Shown: positions 1-11,336 of the stretch, piece after piece | Numbering within the stretch: the stretch's first letter is position 1 | Layout: each line of letters begins with the position of its first letter | From: Dipteronia dyeriana | Taxonomy: Eukaryota; Streptophyta; Magnoliopsida; Sapindales; Sapindaceae | Assembly: GCA_032871835.1 (NCBI GenBank) | Contig: CM065296.1 | Coordinates: 112,912,146 to 112,976,145, forward strand | Direction: 5' to 3' | Length of the DNA: 64,000 bases | The notes under the pieces: model-generated | Seen by the model: only the letters and a program-made list of their open reading frames with translations | Told to the model about the DNA's origin: nothing | The model's database searches: none | Program-made: the position numbers and the translations under genes

Positions 1-197
1 TTTGTAGAAATATGTTTGTGGGTTGCATAGCTGTAAACCCTCAGAAGACAAAACTCCTCCTACTAGGGACACCTAGAGGTTTAAAGGCTTGTAGCATACG
101 CTCAATGCTATCGTGTTCCCTACGAAAGTGGCTTAGTTTATTTTTATTTTAGTTTTAGTTTTTGTTTTTATTCTAGTTTTGCTCGAGGACTAGCAAA
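1..197 (+). mobile_element. 3' internal fragment of an LTR retrotransposon
   Basis: This stretch has no usable reading frame. It ends in the phrase GCTCGAGGACTAGCAAAA, which I recognise as common just upstream of the 3' LTR in several plant Ty3/gypsy-type elements. Homology to the antisense ORF of the right-hand Tat element begins abruptly at 198, so 197/198 is a junction. Its own LTR and the rest of the element lie outside the window or are lost. The family is inferred from that one phrase. Confidence 0.35.
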
Positions 198-342
198 AGT
201 CGGTCGTGGAAGGTGTGGTGCCTGATGTCTGACGGATCTCGGGAGAAGATTACAGTAAATGGATGGATGATTCAGTCGATACGATTCTTTGGCCTTCCAA
301 TGAAAGTCTGCTCCGTGAATACCAAATGGTGCCCGACCCAAG
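198..342 (+). pseudogene. Fragment of Tat-element antisense ORF (C-terminal part)
   Basis: This stretch aligns without gaps to about 63470-63615, the C-terminal part of the antisense ORF in the right-hand Tat element; both share GAGAAGATTACAG, TGGATGGATGATT and AGTCTGCTCCG. It codes on the plus strand, opposite to gag-pol at 3149-11290. It is cut on the left at 198 and split on the right by the LTR at 343. The last few codons resume at 2092. No function is left. The encoded protein is described under 60786-63647. Confidence 0.75.
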
Positions 343-2086
343 TGATCGGTCTATTTATGTACATGTTTTAGGTCCCCATTTCCTATTATTTGTGCTTTGT
401 TCTTAGGTAAAATTAGGTATTTTATGTGTTTGTTGAGCATGTGTAGGTCACATTCCATTCAAGAGGTGTTGGATGTTATTTTGGAGAAAAAGAGCAAAAA
501 TATCAATTTTCGGACCAGTACAGAACAGTAATATTGCGGGGCCTATATCCTTCGGCTCAGATCGAATTGTGTGTCCTACTACCTATGGATTGAAAGCCCC
601 AGAAGTCTAGTTTCCAGCGCACTTTACGGATCGCAATTATAATATTCCTAGAAGAAGTTATACTCAAATTTAGTAACCGAAGGTTAGTGCTGGATAGACA
701 ACCGCGGCCTAGACCGCCGTCCAGGCACAAGACCTAGCCAGCGGTCTACGGAGCGGTACTTGGCAGAGGAACTCCGCGGTCAGGACCGTGGCTACATCCG
801 GAGCGACCTAGGCCACTGGTTGATAGATTTTTGGGGGAAAACCACTCTGAATTGGTCCAGAATTGTTCCAAAACTTTCCTAACCAAATTCTAATGATTTT
901 AGAAGACCAAAAAATGTTTGGGAAACTTCCAAAACTCAAATTATGAGTCAAATATCAAAAGAGGAAATTCAATTTAGGAAAGGATTCTCATTCCTTTTTT
1001 CATTCTACTTTCCCACTTGATGGATTTCCTAAACCTAAGATGAATTGGGGGTTCACAAGGAAAAATAAACTATAAATACTCCACATTCTTTACAATTGAA
1101 AAAGAGAGGGGAGAGAAGCCAAGGGAGATACCAGCTGCCTATTACCAGTCCACCACCCCACCATCACCATACATCATATAACAATTCTTTCATCCATCGT
1201 TACGTAGTCGAAGATTCGAAGACGAAGAAGAATTCATCATTGAAGATTTGAAGAATCCGTTTGAGGCCTCAATGGGTTTTATCTTTTCTTTTTCTTTTCT
1301 TTTTATTTTTCTTCTATTTTCATAATGTGTAACTAAATCCATAACTAGGGAATCAATGTGAACCTTTTGTGAATGCTCATGTTTGGATTAATAATATTAT
1401 TTCATCAACTCAATTCTTGATTTGTTCATTATTCTTAATTGCTTGACTCTTATTAGTTTTAATATTTATTCACACCATAGACCAAGGGTGGATAATTATT
1501 TGGCATTATTTTAGGGTTAAGATTATCTGAGAATTAGGGTTAGAGTATAGACCGAACCTAACATTGATTAATGCTCTTTTGAATGAATGGATTTTATCTT
1601 TAGCATAGACCAAGCAAAGTATAGAATTTGTTTCTTATTTCTTATGCTTAAAGGGTTTTCAATCATTGTTTACACCATAGACCAATGGTGAATAGTGGTT
1701 GGGAATACTTGACTGATCCCGCGATCATACGGTAATAGTCATATTAAAAATAAAGAATGAACCCTTGAATTGATTGAATCTTTTTACAAATTAATCCATG
1801 CATTGAGTATTTATAATTGGGGATCATTGATGACCTAGTGTTTTCTCACCCTTGACCACAACCCAATCTTTTCAATTGTTTTCTTTAATTTAATTTAATT
1901 TAGTTTAAGTTTTAAATCAATGATCATCAATCTTTTGGTTACTTTCAGTTTAACTTTAATTAGAATTAGATTTAACCGAATAAATCACTTTTCCTCATGG
2001 GAACGATCCTTACTTGCCGCTGTACAATATTTTCACGATTCGTGCACTTACGAGTATTATTTTTATAACACGATTTAAAACAATCA
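343..2086 (+). mobile_element. Solo LTR, 1.74 kb, with 5-bp target duplication
   Basis: The block starts with TG (TGATCGGTC) and ends with CA (ACAATCA). It is flanked by the perfect direct repeat CCAAG at 338-342 and 2087-2091. Removing it and one CCAAG restores a sequence that aligns base for base with the uninterrupted homologue near 63606-63623. It has no PBS, internal region or second LTR, so it is a solo LTR left by LTR-LTR recombination. A TATA-like box lies at 1071. The 3' part (about 2000-2086, with CACTTACGAG) resembles the ends of long gypsy LTRs. Lineage is uncertain. Confidence 0.85.
1071..1078 (+). promoter_or_regulatory. TATA-like box in solo LTR
   Basis: TATAAATA lies in an AT-rich context about two-fifths of the way into the solo LTR, a position suited to the U3/R boundary of a long LTR. 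No transcription start can be seen directly. Confidence 0.4.
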
Positions 2087-2091
2087 CCAAG

Positions 2092-3148
2092 CATCGGCAA
2101 GAGTTCTAAATCTTCCTGACTGATTTATTTTGTACAAATTCATTTTTGTAGAGATTCTTTGTAACAATTCTTTATAAAGATTATCAATGAAATTCTGAAT
2201 TAACTGTAATTCTGAAAACCTAGTGGTCTGATCTGATTCATTGCTCTAGGAATTTCACCGAGTCTTCTTTAACTTGATTCTATTGTTGCCGAGTATCTTA
2301 TTAAACTGGCTATTGAAATTTATGCCAAGTATCTTATTACACCGGCATTGCAATCTTTATGCCAAGTGTCTTATTAAACAGGCCATTGCAATCTTTATGC
2401 CAAGTATCTTATTAAACTGACTATTTATGATGTTCGGGTAACTTCACAAAGTATCTTATAACTTGTTTCTTTACCCGTATAATTTTTAACGTCAAGTATC
2501 TTATTTAATTGGCTATTTTTGATGTTCGGGTAACTTCACAAAGTATCTTCTTAAACTTGTTTCGTTATCTGAATAATTTTTAACGCCAAGTATCTTATTA
2601 AACTGGCTAATATTATTAACCGAGTCATCTTAAAACAGGCAAGTAGATTTATACTTGTGGTTTATACTCAGTTGCTACCCGAACATTACATCAAGGCTCA
2701 CAATGATCATATGTTCGAGTCCTTACACATTACCGATGACGTCTCCCAAGTTTTTCTGTGCAAGGGTTTACCGAATCGTTAAGCTTTTCGAACCGCTTAA
2801 CACAGCTACGCATTTCACCTGAATTTTTTCCAATATCGCCCCGAGCCTTTCACCAGAATCTGGTGCATCGAGTTTACATTTTTTCTAAGGTTAATTGACC
2901 TTGCTAGGCTGGCATGCTCCTTCGAGCTTCTCCGCCCATTCGGGAGTCAATGGTCCCGAGTATTCTATTTGTATGTTCTTATTATCATGCTCGTCTTTCA
3001 TATATTCTTATTATCATATGCTTTATTTTTCGAAAATCCCGAGTTTGATTTTTATTTATAATTGCAAAACCAACAAAGATTTAAGTTCCAAAGCTAATAT
3101 TTGACCTAACTAAAATTGTCCTGACTAGAAAGGAAAACAAAAAATAAT
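2092..3148. other. Tat-element spacer between antisense ORF end and pol
   Basis: From about 2092 to 2270 this follows the same order as 63620-63830 in the right-hand element: the end of the antisense ORF, TTTGTAACAATTCTTT repeats, then a run of ATCAATGAAATTC type. The minisatellite follows at 2274-2660. From 2660 to 3148 I see no coding sequence; short frames there have no recognisable product. It separates two oppositely directed coding blocks and could hold the polyadenylation signals of both. Confidence 0.6.
2274..2660. repeat. Diverged minisatellite in Tat spacer
   Basis: At least eight imperfect repeats of a unit containing AAGTATCTTATTAAACTGGC are visible, spaced about 38 bp apart at first. 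They then alternate in a longer unit of about 130 bp with GATGTTCGGGTAACTTC. The same unit recurs at 63830-64000 in the other Tat element, so the array belongs to the element. Confidence 0.8.
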
Positions 3149-4390
3149 TTAAGGATAGAAAATTTTCAGATATTGGGCATTACATGGTCGGGGTAAAACC
3201 CCTCCATTGGGTCGTGCAATCCAATACGCTCCATGGCCAGCTATTCCTTCGATTTTGTACGGACCCTCCCACTTATCAACCAGGGAATCTGCAGTTTTAT
3301 TTTTTGTATTCAATGACACATTCTTGAGTACCAGGTCTCCTAGTTATAATTTCCTGACCCGAACATGAGAGTTGTAGTGGCGAGCTACTCTTTGCTGATA
3401 TGCCATATTTCGTATTTGAGACTTCTCTCTTTTCTCTTCTAGCTCGTCTAGACTTTGTAATAGCATATCAACATTCTGTTCTTCATTATATAGCCTGGCC
3501 CGGTGTGATGCATATGACGTTTCTATGGGGATAACAGCTTCTGTTCCAAACACTAAAGTGAATGGAGTCTCTCATGTTGACGTTCTTGTTGTCGTCCAAT
3601 ACGCCCATAATACTTCGGGAAGCTTTTCAACCCAACTTCCTTTCTTGGCATCCAGCTTTGTTTTGAGTGTATGCTTGATGATTTTGTTTACTGCTTCAGC
3701 CTGCCCGTTCGTTTGAGGATGGGCAGGTGTGGCATAGTAATTGGTAATTTGGTACTCCTTGCACAACTGTCTGAATTTCATGTTATCGAACTGGGTGCCG
3801 TTATCAGCGATGATAGTGTTTGGGACTCCAAACCTGTAGAGTATATTCTTTTTCATGAAATTTGTGGTATTTGCTTCTGTGATATGCACTAATGCTTCAG
3901 CTTCTGCCCACTTCGTGAAATAGTCAACGACTACTATGGCATACTTCGCTCCACCCCCTGTCCCAGCTGGTATTGGGCCAATTAAATCCAAACCCCACAT
4001 GGCAAATGACCATGGGGATGTGAGGTTTTTGAGTTGTTCAGGGGGGTTGTCGGATATCATTAGCAATCCTTTGGCAAGTATTGCAACTCTCCGAACATCG
4101 CTGTGCATCTGAGAGTAAAGTAGGCCAATAATAACCTTGCATGAGTACCTTGTGTGCTAAACTTTTACCCCCAGTATGATTGCCGCAAACTCCCCCATGG
4201 ATTTCCTATAATATCTGACATGCATCTTCCTCTGACACACATCTTTGAAGTGTTCGGGAAAACCTCATTCTGTATAGTTCTCCTCAGACCAATGTGTACC
4301 TTGTTGATCGATATCTGATACGTTTTTCTTGTAGCGGATCTTCTAGGAACATGTCTTCTTCCAGAAACCTTCTGAGCTAGGTCATTCAAC
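3149..4390 (-). pseudogene. Tat-lineage integrase (pol C-terminal part), decayed
   Basis: The integrase core is readable at 4108-3572 on the minus strand: first catalytic Asp in WGLDLIGPI, second in IIADNGTQF, Glu in NGQAEAVNK, so the D,D,E triad is intact. An in-frame TGA follows TTTRTST near 3571. The frame then resumes through FGTEAVIPIETS (3553-3344), is broken again near 3343, and reaches a TAA at 3149. The N-terminal zinc-binding part (4390-4110) is scattered over frames. The enzyme would insert element cDNA into the genome, but the breaks make it inactive. It follows RNase H in the order typical of Ty3/gypsy. Confidence 0.88.
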
Positions 4391-4403
4391 CGTCTGACGG
4401 TGT

Positions 4404-5294
4404 TCAGATTTCTAAAATTTCAAAGTTTTTTGGCTCAGTTATGCTCGGTTTGAGAAGATATGCAACCGGAATAGTTTTTGGCCTGATTGTTGTTATTGTT
4501 GATGCTAGTTTGGACAAAGTGTCTGCCTTTTCATTCTCCTCCCTGGGGATATGGGCAATCCTATATTCTTTAAATTTCTGGAGGAGCTGTCTTACAATGT
4601 CACGATAGGCTATCATGCCTTCATCCCTAACTTGGTATTCGTCCAGGACTTGGTTGACAACTACCTGTGAATCGCTAAATATCTCGACTTCATCGGCCTC
4701 GAGAGCTATGCAGACTCTGAGTCCAGCTAGTAACGCCTCGTACTCGGCTTGATTATTGGTTGCTTTGAAGTGAAACCACATGGCGTATTCGACACCATCT
4801 CCTTCTGGACTGCATACTATGATCCCTGCCCCGCTGCCGTGAGTGTTTGAAGAGCCATCAACATATAATTTCCATGGAAAATTTCTTCCCAACATCTTTT
4901 TTGCTCCCAGGTTTGGCTCTGTAAACTCTGCTATAAAATTTGCCACTGCTTGCCCTTTGAGGGATGTCCTGGGGACGTAGTGGATATCGAATTCACTTAG
5001 CTCGATTGCCCATTTGGTTAGTCTTCCTGAAATCTCTAGCTTCTGTAAAATTTGTTTCAATGAGCAGTCGGTGAGAACCTGGATTGTATGAGCCTGAAAG
5101 TATGGCCTTAGCTTCCTTTTCGCTGAAACTAATGCTAGAGCCATTTTTTCAGCCTGTGAATACCTGGTCTCGACGGGTAAAAGTGCATTACTGGTATAAT
5201 ACACTGGCTTCTGTACTCCATCTTCTGTTCTGACTAGGACTGAGCTTGCTGCCAGTTCTGTAATTGATAAGTATAAATGCAGTATCTCTCCCAT
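4404..5294 (-). pseudogene. Tat-lineage double RNase H region
   Basis: This open stretch of 296 codons holds two RNase H folds. The first, linked to RT, contains VYYTSNALLPVETRY and VLTDCSL and ends near VANFIAEF. The second begins at KLYVDGSSN and continues with NNQAEYEALLAGL, IFSDSQVVV and ENEKADTLSKLA, giving the Asp, Glu, Asp, Asp active-site set. An extra archaeal-type RNase H after the usual one is a known mark of the plant Tat lineage. Both would remove the RNA strand during reverse transcription. This part is the least damaged in the element, although the polyprotein around it is broken. Confidence 0.88.
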
Positions 5295-5384
5295 TTATGG
5301 TTTCGAAAGGATGGGAGTCTGCCCTAAGTACTCTTTGATTTTTAAGAATGCCTGCTCGCATTCTTCATTCCATTCGATTCCTTT

Positions 5385-6209
5385 TCATTTTTTAATTACT
5401 TTGAAAAAGGGTGCGCATCTATCTTTGGCCTTTGTGATGAATCTACCCAAGGAAACTAAGCATCCTGTTAGGCGCTGTACTTCTTTTAGTGTCCTTGGTG
5501 AAGTCATTTTCTGTAGGGCTTGGATTTTTTCAAGATTGACTTCGATTCCCCTTTGGTGAACTTGGAAACCCAGGAACCTTCCGGAAGGAACTCCAAATAA
5601 ACACTTGTTCGGATTCAGCTTCATTTAGTATCTCCTCAAAACATCAAATGTCTCTCGCAGTTCTGAGGTATGCTTGTCTGTCGAGATGCTCTTGGTCAGC
5701 ATGTCATCAATGTATAATACCATGTTTCTTCCTATTTGTCGTGCAAAGATTCTGTTGACCAACCTTTGATATGTTGCCCTTGTATTTTTTTAATCCGAAG
5801 GACATCATTGTGTAACAGTACAAGTCCTGATCGGTTGTGAACACTGTTTTTTCTTCGTCAGCCTTGTTCATCCGGATTTGGTTATATCCCGAGTAGGCGT
5901 CCATGAAACTAAGCAATTCATGGCCTGATGTAGCATCCACCAGTTGGTCTATCCTTAGAAGTGGAAAACTGTCTTTTGGGCATGCTTTGTTCAAATCTGT
6001 GAAATATACGCACATTCTCCATTGTCCATTTTTCTTTTGGACGAGGACTATATTAGCTATCCATTAAGGGTAGTTGATCTCTCTAATCGACCCTACAACG
6101 AGTAGCTTTTTCACTTTCTGTTTGATTGCCTGACTTCTCTCGAGATTGAATGACCTTCTCTTTTGTATCACTGGTTTTGCATTCAGGTTTACCGCGAGAT
6201 GATGCGATA
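5385..6209 (-). pseudogene. Tat-lineage reverse transcriptase, frameshifted
   Basis: On the minus strand the RT starts with ISHHLAVN next to the 6224-8682 insertion, then KPVIQKRRSFNLER, an in-frame stop near 6065, then MCVYFTDLNKACPKDSFP (6015) and FMDAYSGYNQI. The frame shifts after FGLKK near 5790. The catalytic YIDD motif is intact at about 5703-5714. After another frame change the thumb region reads LNPNKCLFGVPSGRFLGF and VQRLTGCLVSLGRFI (5624-5385). The enzyme would copy element RNA into DNA. At least one stop and two frameshifts make it a pseudogene. It has been physically separated from the protease by the LTR-like insertion. Confidence 0.88.
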
Positions 6210-6223
6210 TTATTCAGGAATCT

Positions 6224-8682
6224 TGTAGGGAAAAGAACTGTTCAAAACACAACGGAAGCGTGATAAAATCGAAATTAGGGTTTGCGTATAAATAATTTTT
6301 TTTCCCTTTTATGCAACGAGAACCTTAACCCTAGATTAATTGATGTATATAAAAGTATCGTACCTTTTTCGCGTGATTATTGAACAAGCGCCGAATTGAT
6401 TCCGTAAGATCTTCCATCCAATCACGAAAGTGAATCACCTAGGAGTGTTGACTCCTTTTCTTTAAATTATATTCCTGAGGATGGAGACAAAGCAAAAATC
6501 TTTTCTTTATTAGTTACAAATATCCTCCAAGAGAAATATCCAAAAACTTCCGGTCACTTGTGAATTATCAATCAATTTGATTGAAACTAGCGTGAAGCTT
6601 GATTCGATGTTGTACACAAAACCCTTTTGATGTAAAGGATATTAGTATACTATCGAAAACAAAAACGTTCCCCTTTTTTCTCTACTTGGCCGAATTCACA
6701 CACTATTGTTTAGAGATTATCGAATTTTGTCTAGAGTAAAATCAGATTTTTCTCCCTCAAAATTCCTATGATGGCCGAAACTTTCTCTTAGAAAAATAAG
6801 CTTGGCAGAAATTCTCTCTAATTGCCTTAGGGCTGGCCGAATTTATCATGCTCATATATATAGGATCATAAATACTTTCCTAAGAAGGATTTACTTGGTT
6901 GGCAAGAATCTTTTCCTTAGGTGGATTTATTTGGTAGTTAAAAATCCTTATCTAAAAGGAAATCTAACTTCTCCTATAACCATATGTTGTTGGCCGAATT
7001 TCACTCTTTGATTTAGATTAGGAGAGTTTATTCTTTCCTAAGAATGATTACTTGATGGACACGAATCCTATCCTTAGGTAGATTAACTTGGTGGTTATGA
7101 ATCATTTTCAAAGAAGAATTCTACCACTAAGTAGTTTTACTTGGTGACCAAGAATCATTTTCAAAAAGAATTCTTTCCTACACCAAGACTCCTAATCCAA
7201 CTCAATAATGTATTTGTAACCATATTAAAAACTTCCTAATTTGATTAGATAAATAATTCCTTTTATTTATCTACTTATCAGATATAGTCTTTAACATTAA
7301 CTATACTACCAACAATTGTATAGTTTTAGGAAACCATCTCCTACTAGGAAAAATATTTTGACTTTTAATTAAATAATTAATTAATTTCTATTTAATTAAA
7401 TAATAAAATAAAAATAATATATTTATGCTATTCTTAATAGCCTTTGCCGCCCAAACCATATATGTAAGGGCCATATATTATTTTTCTTTATTTTATTAAA
7501 TCCATTGGACCTTAATAAAAAGTCCACATGTGAACTAGACATATTCTTAAAAAAAGAAACAAGTTCACATGCCTTATTACAATTCTAGATGGACCCCTAT
7601 TGGTCCGTTAGAATATATTAAGTGATCCATGCAAGTTCGAGTGGATTGGGAATCTTGGCGGGCTATATAAATTTAAGATCCAATAGACACAACCCAATCA
7701 CAATCAACAAATGATTCACTTAGGTCCGATATATTTAATTTTAGTTCATTCCACTAAAGAACTAAAATTAAACTCTTAAATAAAGATAGAATAAGTTGAT
7801 GTAACTCACTCATACCCTAGACAACCTTATTGGAGAAAGTGTATCCTCGTGAAGAATACCAGTAATCGCCAAGAGCTCATAGACCGCCTATAGCTCTCCA
7901 AGTTACCATATTTACTCATATGACCACATTTTGAACTTGGATATTTTGACTTGTCCAGAAGCCATGGTTTAATAGACACTATTGAAAACTAAACGTTAAG
8001 ATTTAATATCCAATACCTCAAAACATCCATATGATGGTATTCTACTCTCATTCAAAAAATGGAGCCACAATGTCCATATCTATAAATGAAGTCCTCTATC
8101 GATTAACAAATGAATACCACCAAACTATCGAGGATAGACTATGCTATATAATCGTACTCATTGATAACTCAAATGATAACACTTGCAACCATAAGTCCAT
8201 CATTTATCTCAGGATTGAGATAGACTCTCCGATTGTCTTCAAATGAAAAATTTTATCCATTGACGGTTCTAGATAAAGTATTTCATTTTGATCCTATTCA
8301 GTGCACCCAGTGCATCAGATTCTTTTGCCCAAAGACAACCACACTTTGATGATTTTAGACTCATCATAACACATTTGATCCCACTCAAATGCTAGCAAAA
8401 GAATCTACAACTTTGACAAGATAAAGGTGCCCAACCTTCTATCTTAAGTTGTGAATATTATTCAAGACTAACTAAAGAATTGTGTTTACCTCATACATAT
8501 CTAGATGTATGAACAATTCTTCTTTTCTCATAGTCTTTTGACCTTATGATTATTTACTTTTGATAATTATAATAATTAAACTGTAAATGCTATAAGATTT
8601 GTTAAACTAGAAATCACTTTATTCATATGAAAATATTGTTAATTACAATATTACACTCTTGCTATCGAGCATAATCCTAACA
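6224..8682 (-). mobile_element. 2.46-kb LTR-like insertion splitting Tat protease from RT
   Basis: On the minus strand the block runs from TGTTAGGATTATGCTCG (8682) to TTTCCCTACA (6224), with LTR-like TG...CA ends. Coding homology of the Tat element stops at EDMVGID on one side and resumes at ISHHLAVN on the other. The flanks AATCT (6219-6223) and CGTCT (8683-8687) agree at three of five bases, consistent with an old 5-bp target duplication. There is no ORF, PBS or pol, so it is a solo LTR or a non-autonomous element. A second, shorter copy lies at 30238-32097. About 6860-7190 has diverged internal repeats of an ACTTGGTGG...AAGAATC type. Confidence 0.75.
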
Positions 8683-8683
8683 C

Positions 8684-9340
8684 GTCTATCCCGACCATGT
8701 CTTCATGACTCCAGGCGAACACATCCTTGTATTCTTTAAGCAGATTAGTGAGGCTTTATTTGACTTTTCCTTCCAGATTGGCACCGATCTTGATCTTCTT
8801 ATCCGGTTCATCTTCTTTCAAGATAATTTCTTCGACCGGTTCATTTTTGGACTCATTCGAATGCTAGTGACTCTTTGTTTTGACTCGGCTGCGTTATAGT
8901 GCATACCTGTTCATCATTTTTGTTTTTGTATACTGACAGGTTAGCTCTTCGGGCCATCTCTTGGGATCCCTTGACTACAACGACCCCCTGTTCGGTCGGG
9001 AACTTAATCATCAATGCATAAGTGGCTGTTACGACCGTAGTTTTATTTAAGAATGGTTGACCCAACAACGCATTATACTGCCAATTGTCTAAGTCTACCA
9101 CCTCGAAGTCGAGCAATACAGTTCTCTGACAAGGTGCCACTCCAATATTTACGGGTAGCTTTACCGTCCCGAGTGACCTGACCTCAATTCCTCTGAATCT
9201 TATAAGTGGAGTATGGAAAGGCTGTAGATTCTTTCGGTCCAACCTGAGTTGATCTTAAACGGCTACATTAAGAATGTCTTTCGAACTTCCATTATCTATC
9301 AGGATTCTCCTGACTTTCCGGTGACCAATCCGGACACTTA
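8684..9340 (-). pseudogene. Tat-lineage aspartic protease, decayed
   Basis: The active-site segment RRILIDNGSSKDIL reads at about 9325-9275 on the minus strand. A TAA stop follows a few codons later, before the frame continues as DRKNLQPFHTPLIRFRG (9242). The remainder includes VLLDFEVVDL and NALLGQPFLN, the flap and C-terminal parts of retropepsin-like proteases. It ends at EYKDVFAWSHEDMVGID, the linker to RT, where the insertion at 8682 cuts in. The enzyme would cleave the Gag-Pol polyprotein by its DNGSS catalytic Asp as a dimer. The stop makes it inactive. Confidence 0.8.
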
Positions 9341-9438
9341 TGACAAAGGGCGTCATTTGGCCGAACATCGACCCGATGTGAGTCTGCTTCTGTGAATATT
9401 ATTGGGTCTCATTCTTCCTTTACCCTTTTCGGGTCTGG

Positions 9439-11290
9439 CTATACCGAGTTCAAGTCAAAGTTATGTCTTGCCTCCACTGCTTCTCTGATTTCATGTGTTT
9501 GCTCTCGGTTACTTCTCCCAGTGGATAGTCCTCCAAAGATTGTTTGTATTACTTCATTGGCCTCTGAGCTGACCCTTTGATTTCTACCTGAGCTGTGATC
9601 GACTCTGATCTCTTTCTTTGTTTCTGACTTCTCATCCCTTTTCAAGATTACATCCTGAAGATGTCCCTCCCGAATGAAGGTTTCTATGTAATCTCTAAGC
9701 TGGTAACATTTGGAAGTCTCATGACTTGTTTCCTTGTGGAATCTGTAGTATTTGGTTGTATCTCGCCGAGCAAACTAAGACTGTCGACGTGGCTCTTTTA
9801 CCAGATTTTTCTCTTCCAGTATGACCAGGATTTCCTACTGCTTTTTCCGAAGTGGGGTGTAGTTGGCGTATCTACCTCGGAATTTCTTCGTGGTCTGTTC
9901 AGCATTACGCATGTGTCCACCGTCCTTGCTTTTTTCTTTGCTGTTTCCTTTTTGTTTACTTTCTGTTTTCCCTTTTTATTATGCACCTTGGACTCAGCGT
10001 CCTTTTCGGGTTTTCCTCCATGCATATAGCATCCTCCCGTGGCTAATTATTCTTCTTCGGTTAGTGCATATCCTCCCGCCATGTTCATCATATCTGAATA
10101 TCTGGTTAGACGGGCTCTTCTTAAGTCAAAAGATAGACGTCCATTCTGTAGATTGTTGATGAATGCAACAATTATCAGTCGTCGTTTGCACTGCCGATTT
10201 CTGATACCGCTTGGCCGAATCTTCCCAGGTATTTCTTCAACGATTCATCTTTTCTTTGTTTTATCTGAGAAAGGTAAGCCACTGATTTTTTCCTGTGAAC
10301 GTTGCTCAGAAATTGCCTTAAGAAACTCTTGCTTAGTTCACTAAAGCTTTCGATGCTCGCTGGGGGTAATCTCCCGAACCATCTTGAGCCCGTGTCTCCT
10401 AGAGTTTGTGGAAAGTTGAGGTATAGTAAGGAATCGCTGCGGGCATACTGGGCCATAGCACTTTTATAGCGTCTGACATGTTCTTTAGGGTCTGTATCCT
10501 TCTTGAACTGCTCCACGTGCGACATCCTGAACCTTTCTAGGAATCAAGTCCGTAAGATTTCCCTAATGAATGGACTGTCAGAATCTTCGTCAGATAAATC
10601 GTTGTACTCATAACGTCTGACCAGTGCGTTCATTTGATGCCTATTGTTTTCGACTTCTCGAGTTAGGCTTTGAATTACGATATCTTTGTCTCCCACGGGA
10701 CTTCCATGATGGTTAAACCGTGAGGTGATTGTCATTCCTCTCTTTGGCTCTTCACTCTGATTCCGAGTTTCACGGGTTGATTCTTGCAGGCGTATGGTTC
10801 CGTGATAACGCTTGCGATGCTGCCGATCGCTATCTTCTGATGACGACCGATCCCTATGTCAATCATGTTTATGGTGTCTGGCAAGGGCTGTCTGATCATG
10901 GTTCTGCTTCTGGCGTGGTCGTTCCTCTTCGGGTGTTTCACGTCCAACCTGATTAATTGGAGCAGAGTTACTTTCGACTTCCGGTGCATTTAGTTCTGAC
11001 CCCACTACAACCGAACGAAGCCTTGCAGGTGGGTGGTTAGAAGGTTGCACTTCTTCTGCAACCAGTAGATCAACTCCTTCCTTTGATGCGTCTGCCACCA
11101 ACTGTTGCAGTGCCTCGCGGAAGCGTCGTGTTAGGTCTCCGCTGATCGGAGGGATTTGTTGAATCCCTGCTAGGGATGTTGGTTGGTTGGTTGGTTGGTT
11201 GGTTACGGCGAGACCTCGTGAACTACTGCCAATATGGACATTATCTAGAGATTTCTGGACATCTCTAGGACTGTTTCTGCTTCCCACCAT
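9439..11290 (-). pseudogene. Tat-lineage gag, decayed
   Basis: The ATG at 11288-11290 opens 44 bp downstream of the LTR edge. The N-terminal part (11290-10859) includes a NQPTNQPT repeat from the GGTT tract at about 11180-11205. The frame then changes several times. The retrotransposon gag core is clear at 10525-10175: HVRRYKSAMAQY, LNFPQTLGDTGSRWF, SFSELSKSFLRQF, QRKDESLKKYLGRF. A lysine-rich segment (10025-9798) and a charged stretch (9645-9439) follow and lead to the protease. Gag would form the particle. Multiple frameshifts and stops disable it. Confidence 0.8.
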
Positions 11291-11306
11291 TACTTTTAAT
11301 TAAATC

Positions 11307-11334
11307 GGAGGTTCGACCCCTTCTTCTAGCGCCA
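11307..11334 (-). promoter_or_regulatory. Primer binding site for tRNA-Asn
   Basis: Two bases after the LTR edge the minus strand reads TGGCGCTAGAAGAAGGGG and runs on into TCGAACCTCC. Against the 3' end of plant tRNA-Asn as I remember it, this is complementary over about 28 bases with one mismatch. A tRNA-Asn primer is known for Tat elements. The site fixes the element's direction and the LTR boundary. Confidence 0.8.
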
Positions 11335-11336
11335 AT

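Noticed and set aside
2274..2660. Regularly spaced repeats resembling a CRISPR array
   Set aside because: Units are imperfect, spacers are themselves repeated, the genome is a plant's, and the same array lies in a second Tat element.
9661..10344. Four overlapping plus-strand frames of 60-122 codons
   Set aside because: They are the antisense of the decayed Tat gag on the minus strand and lack motifs of their own.
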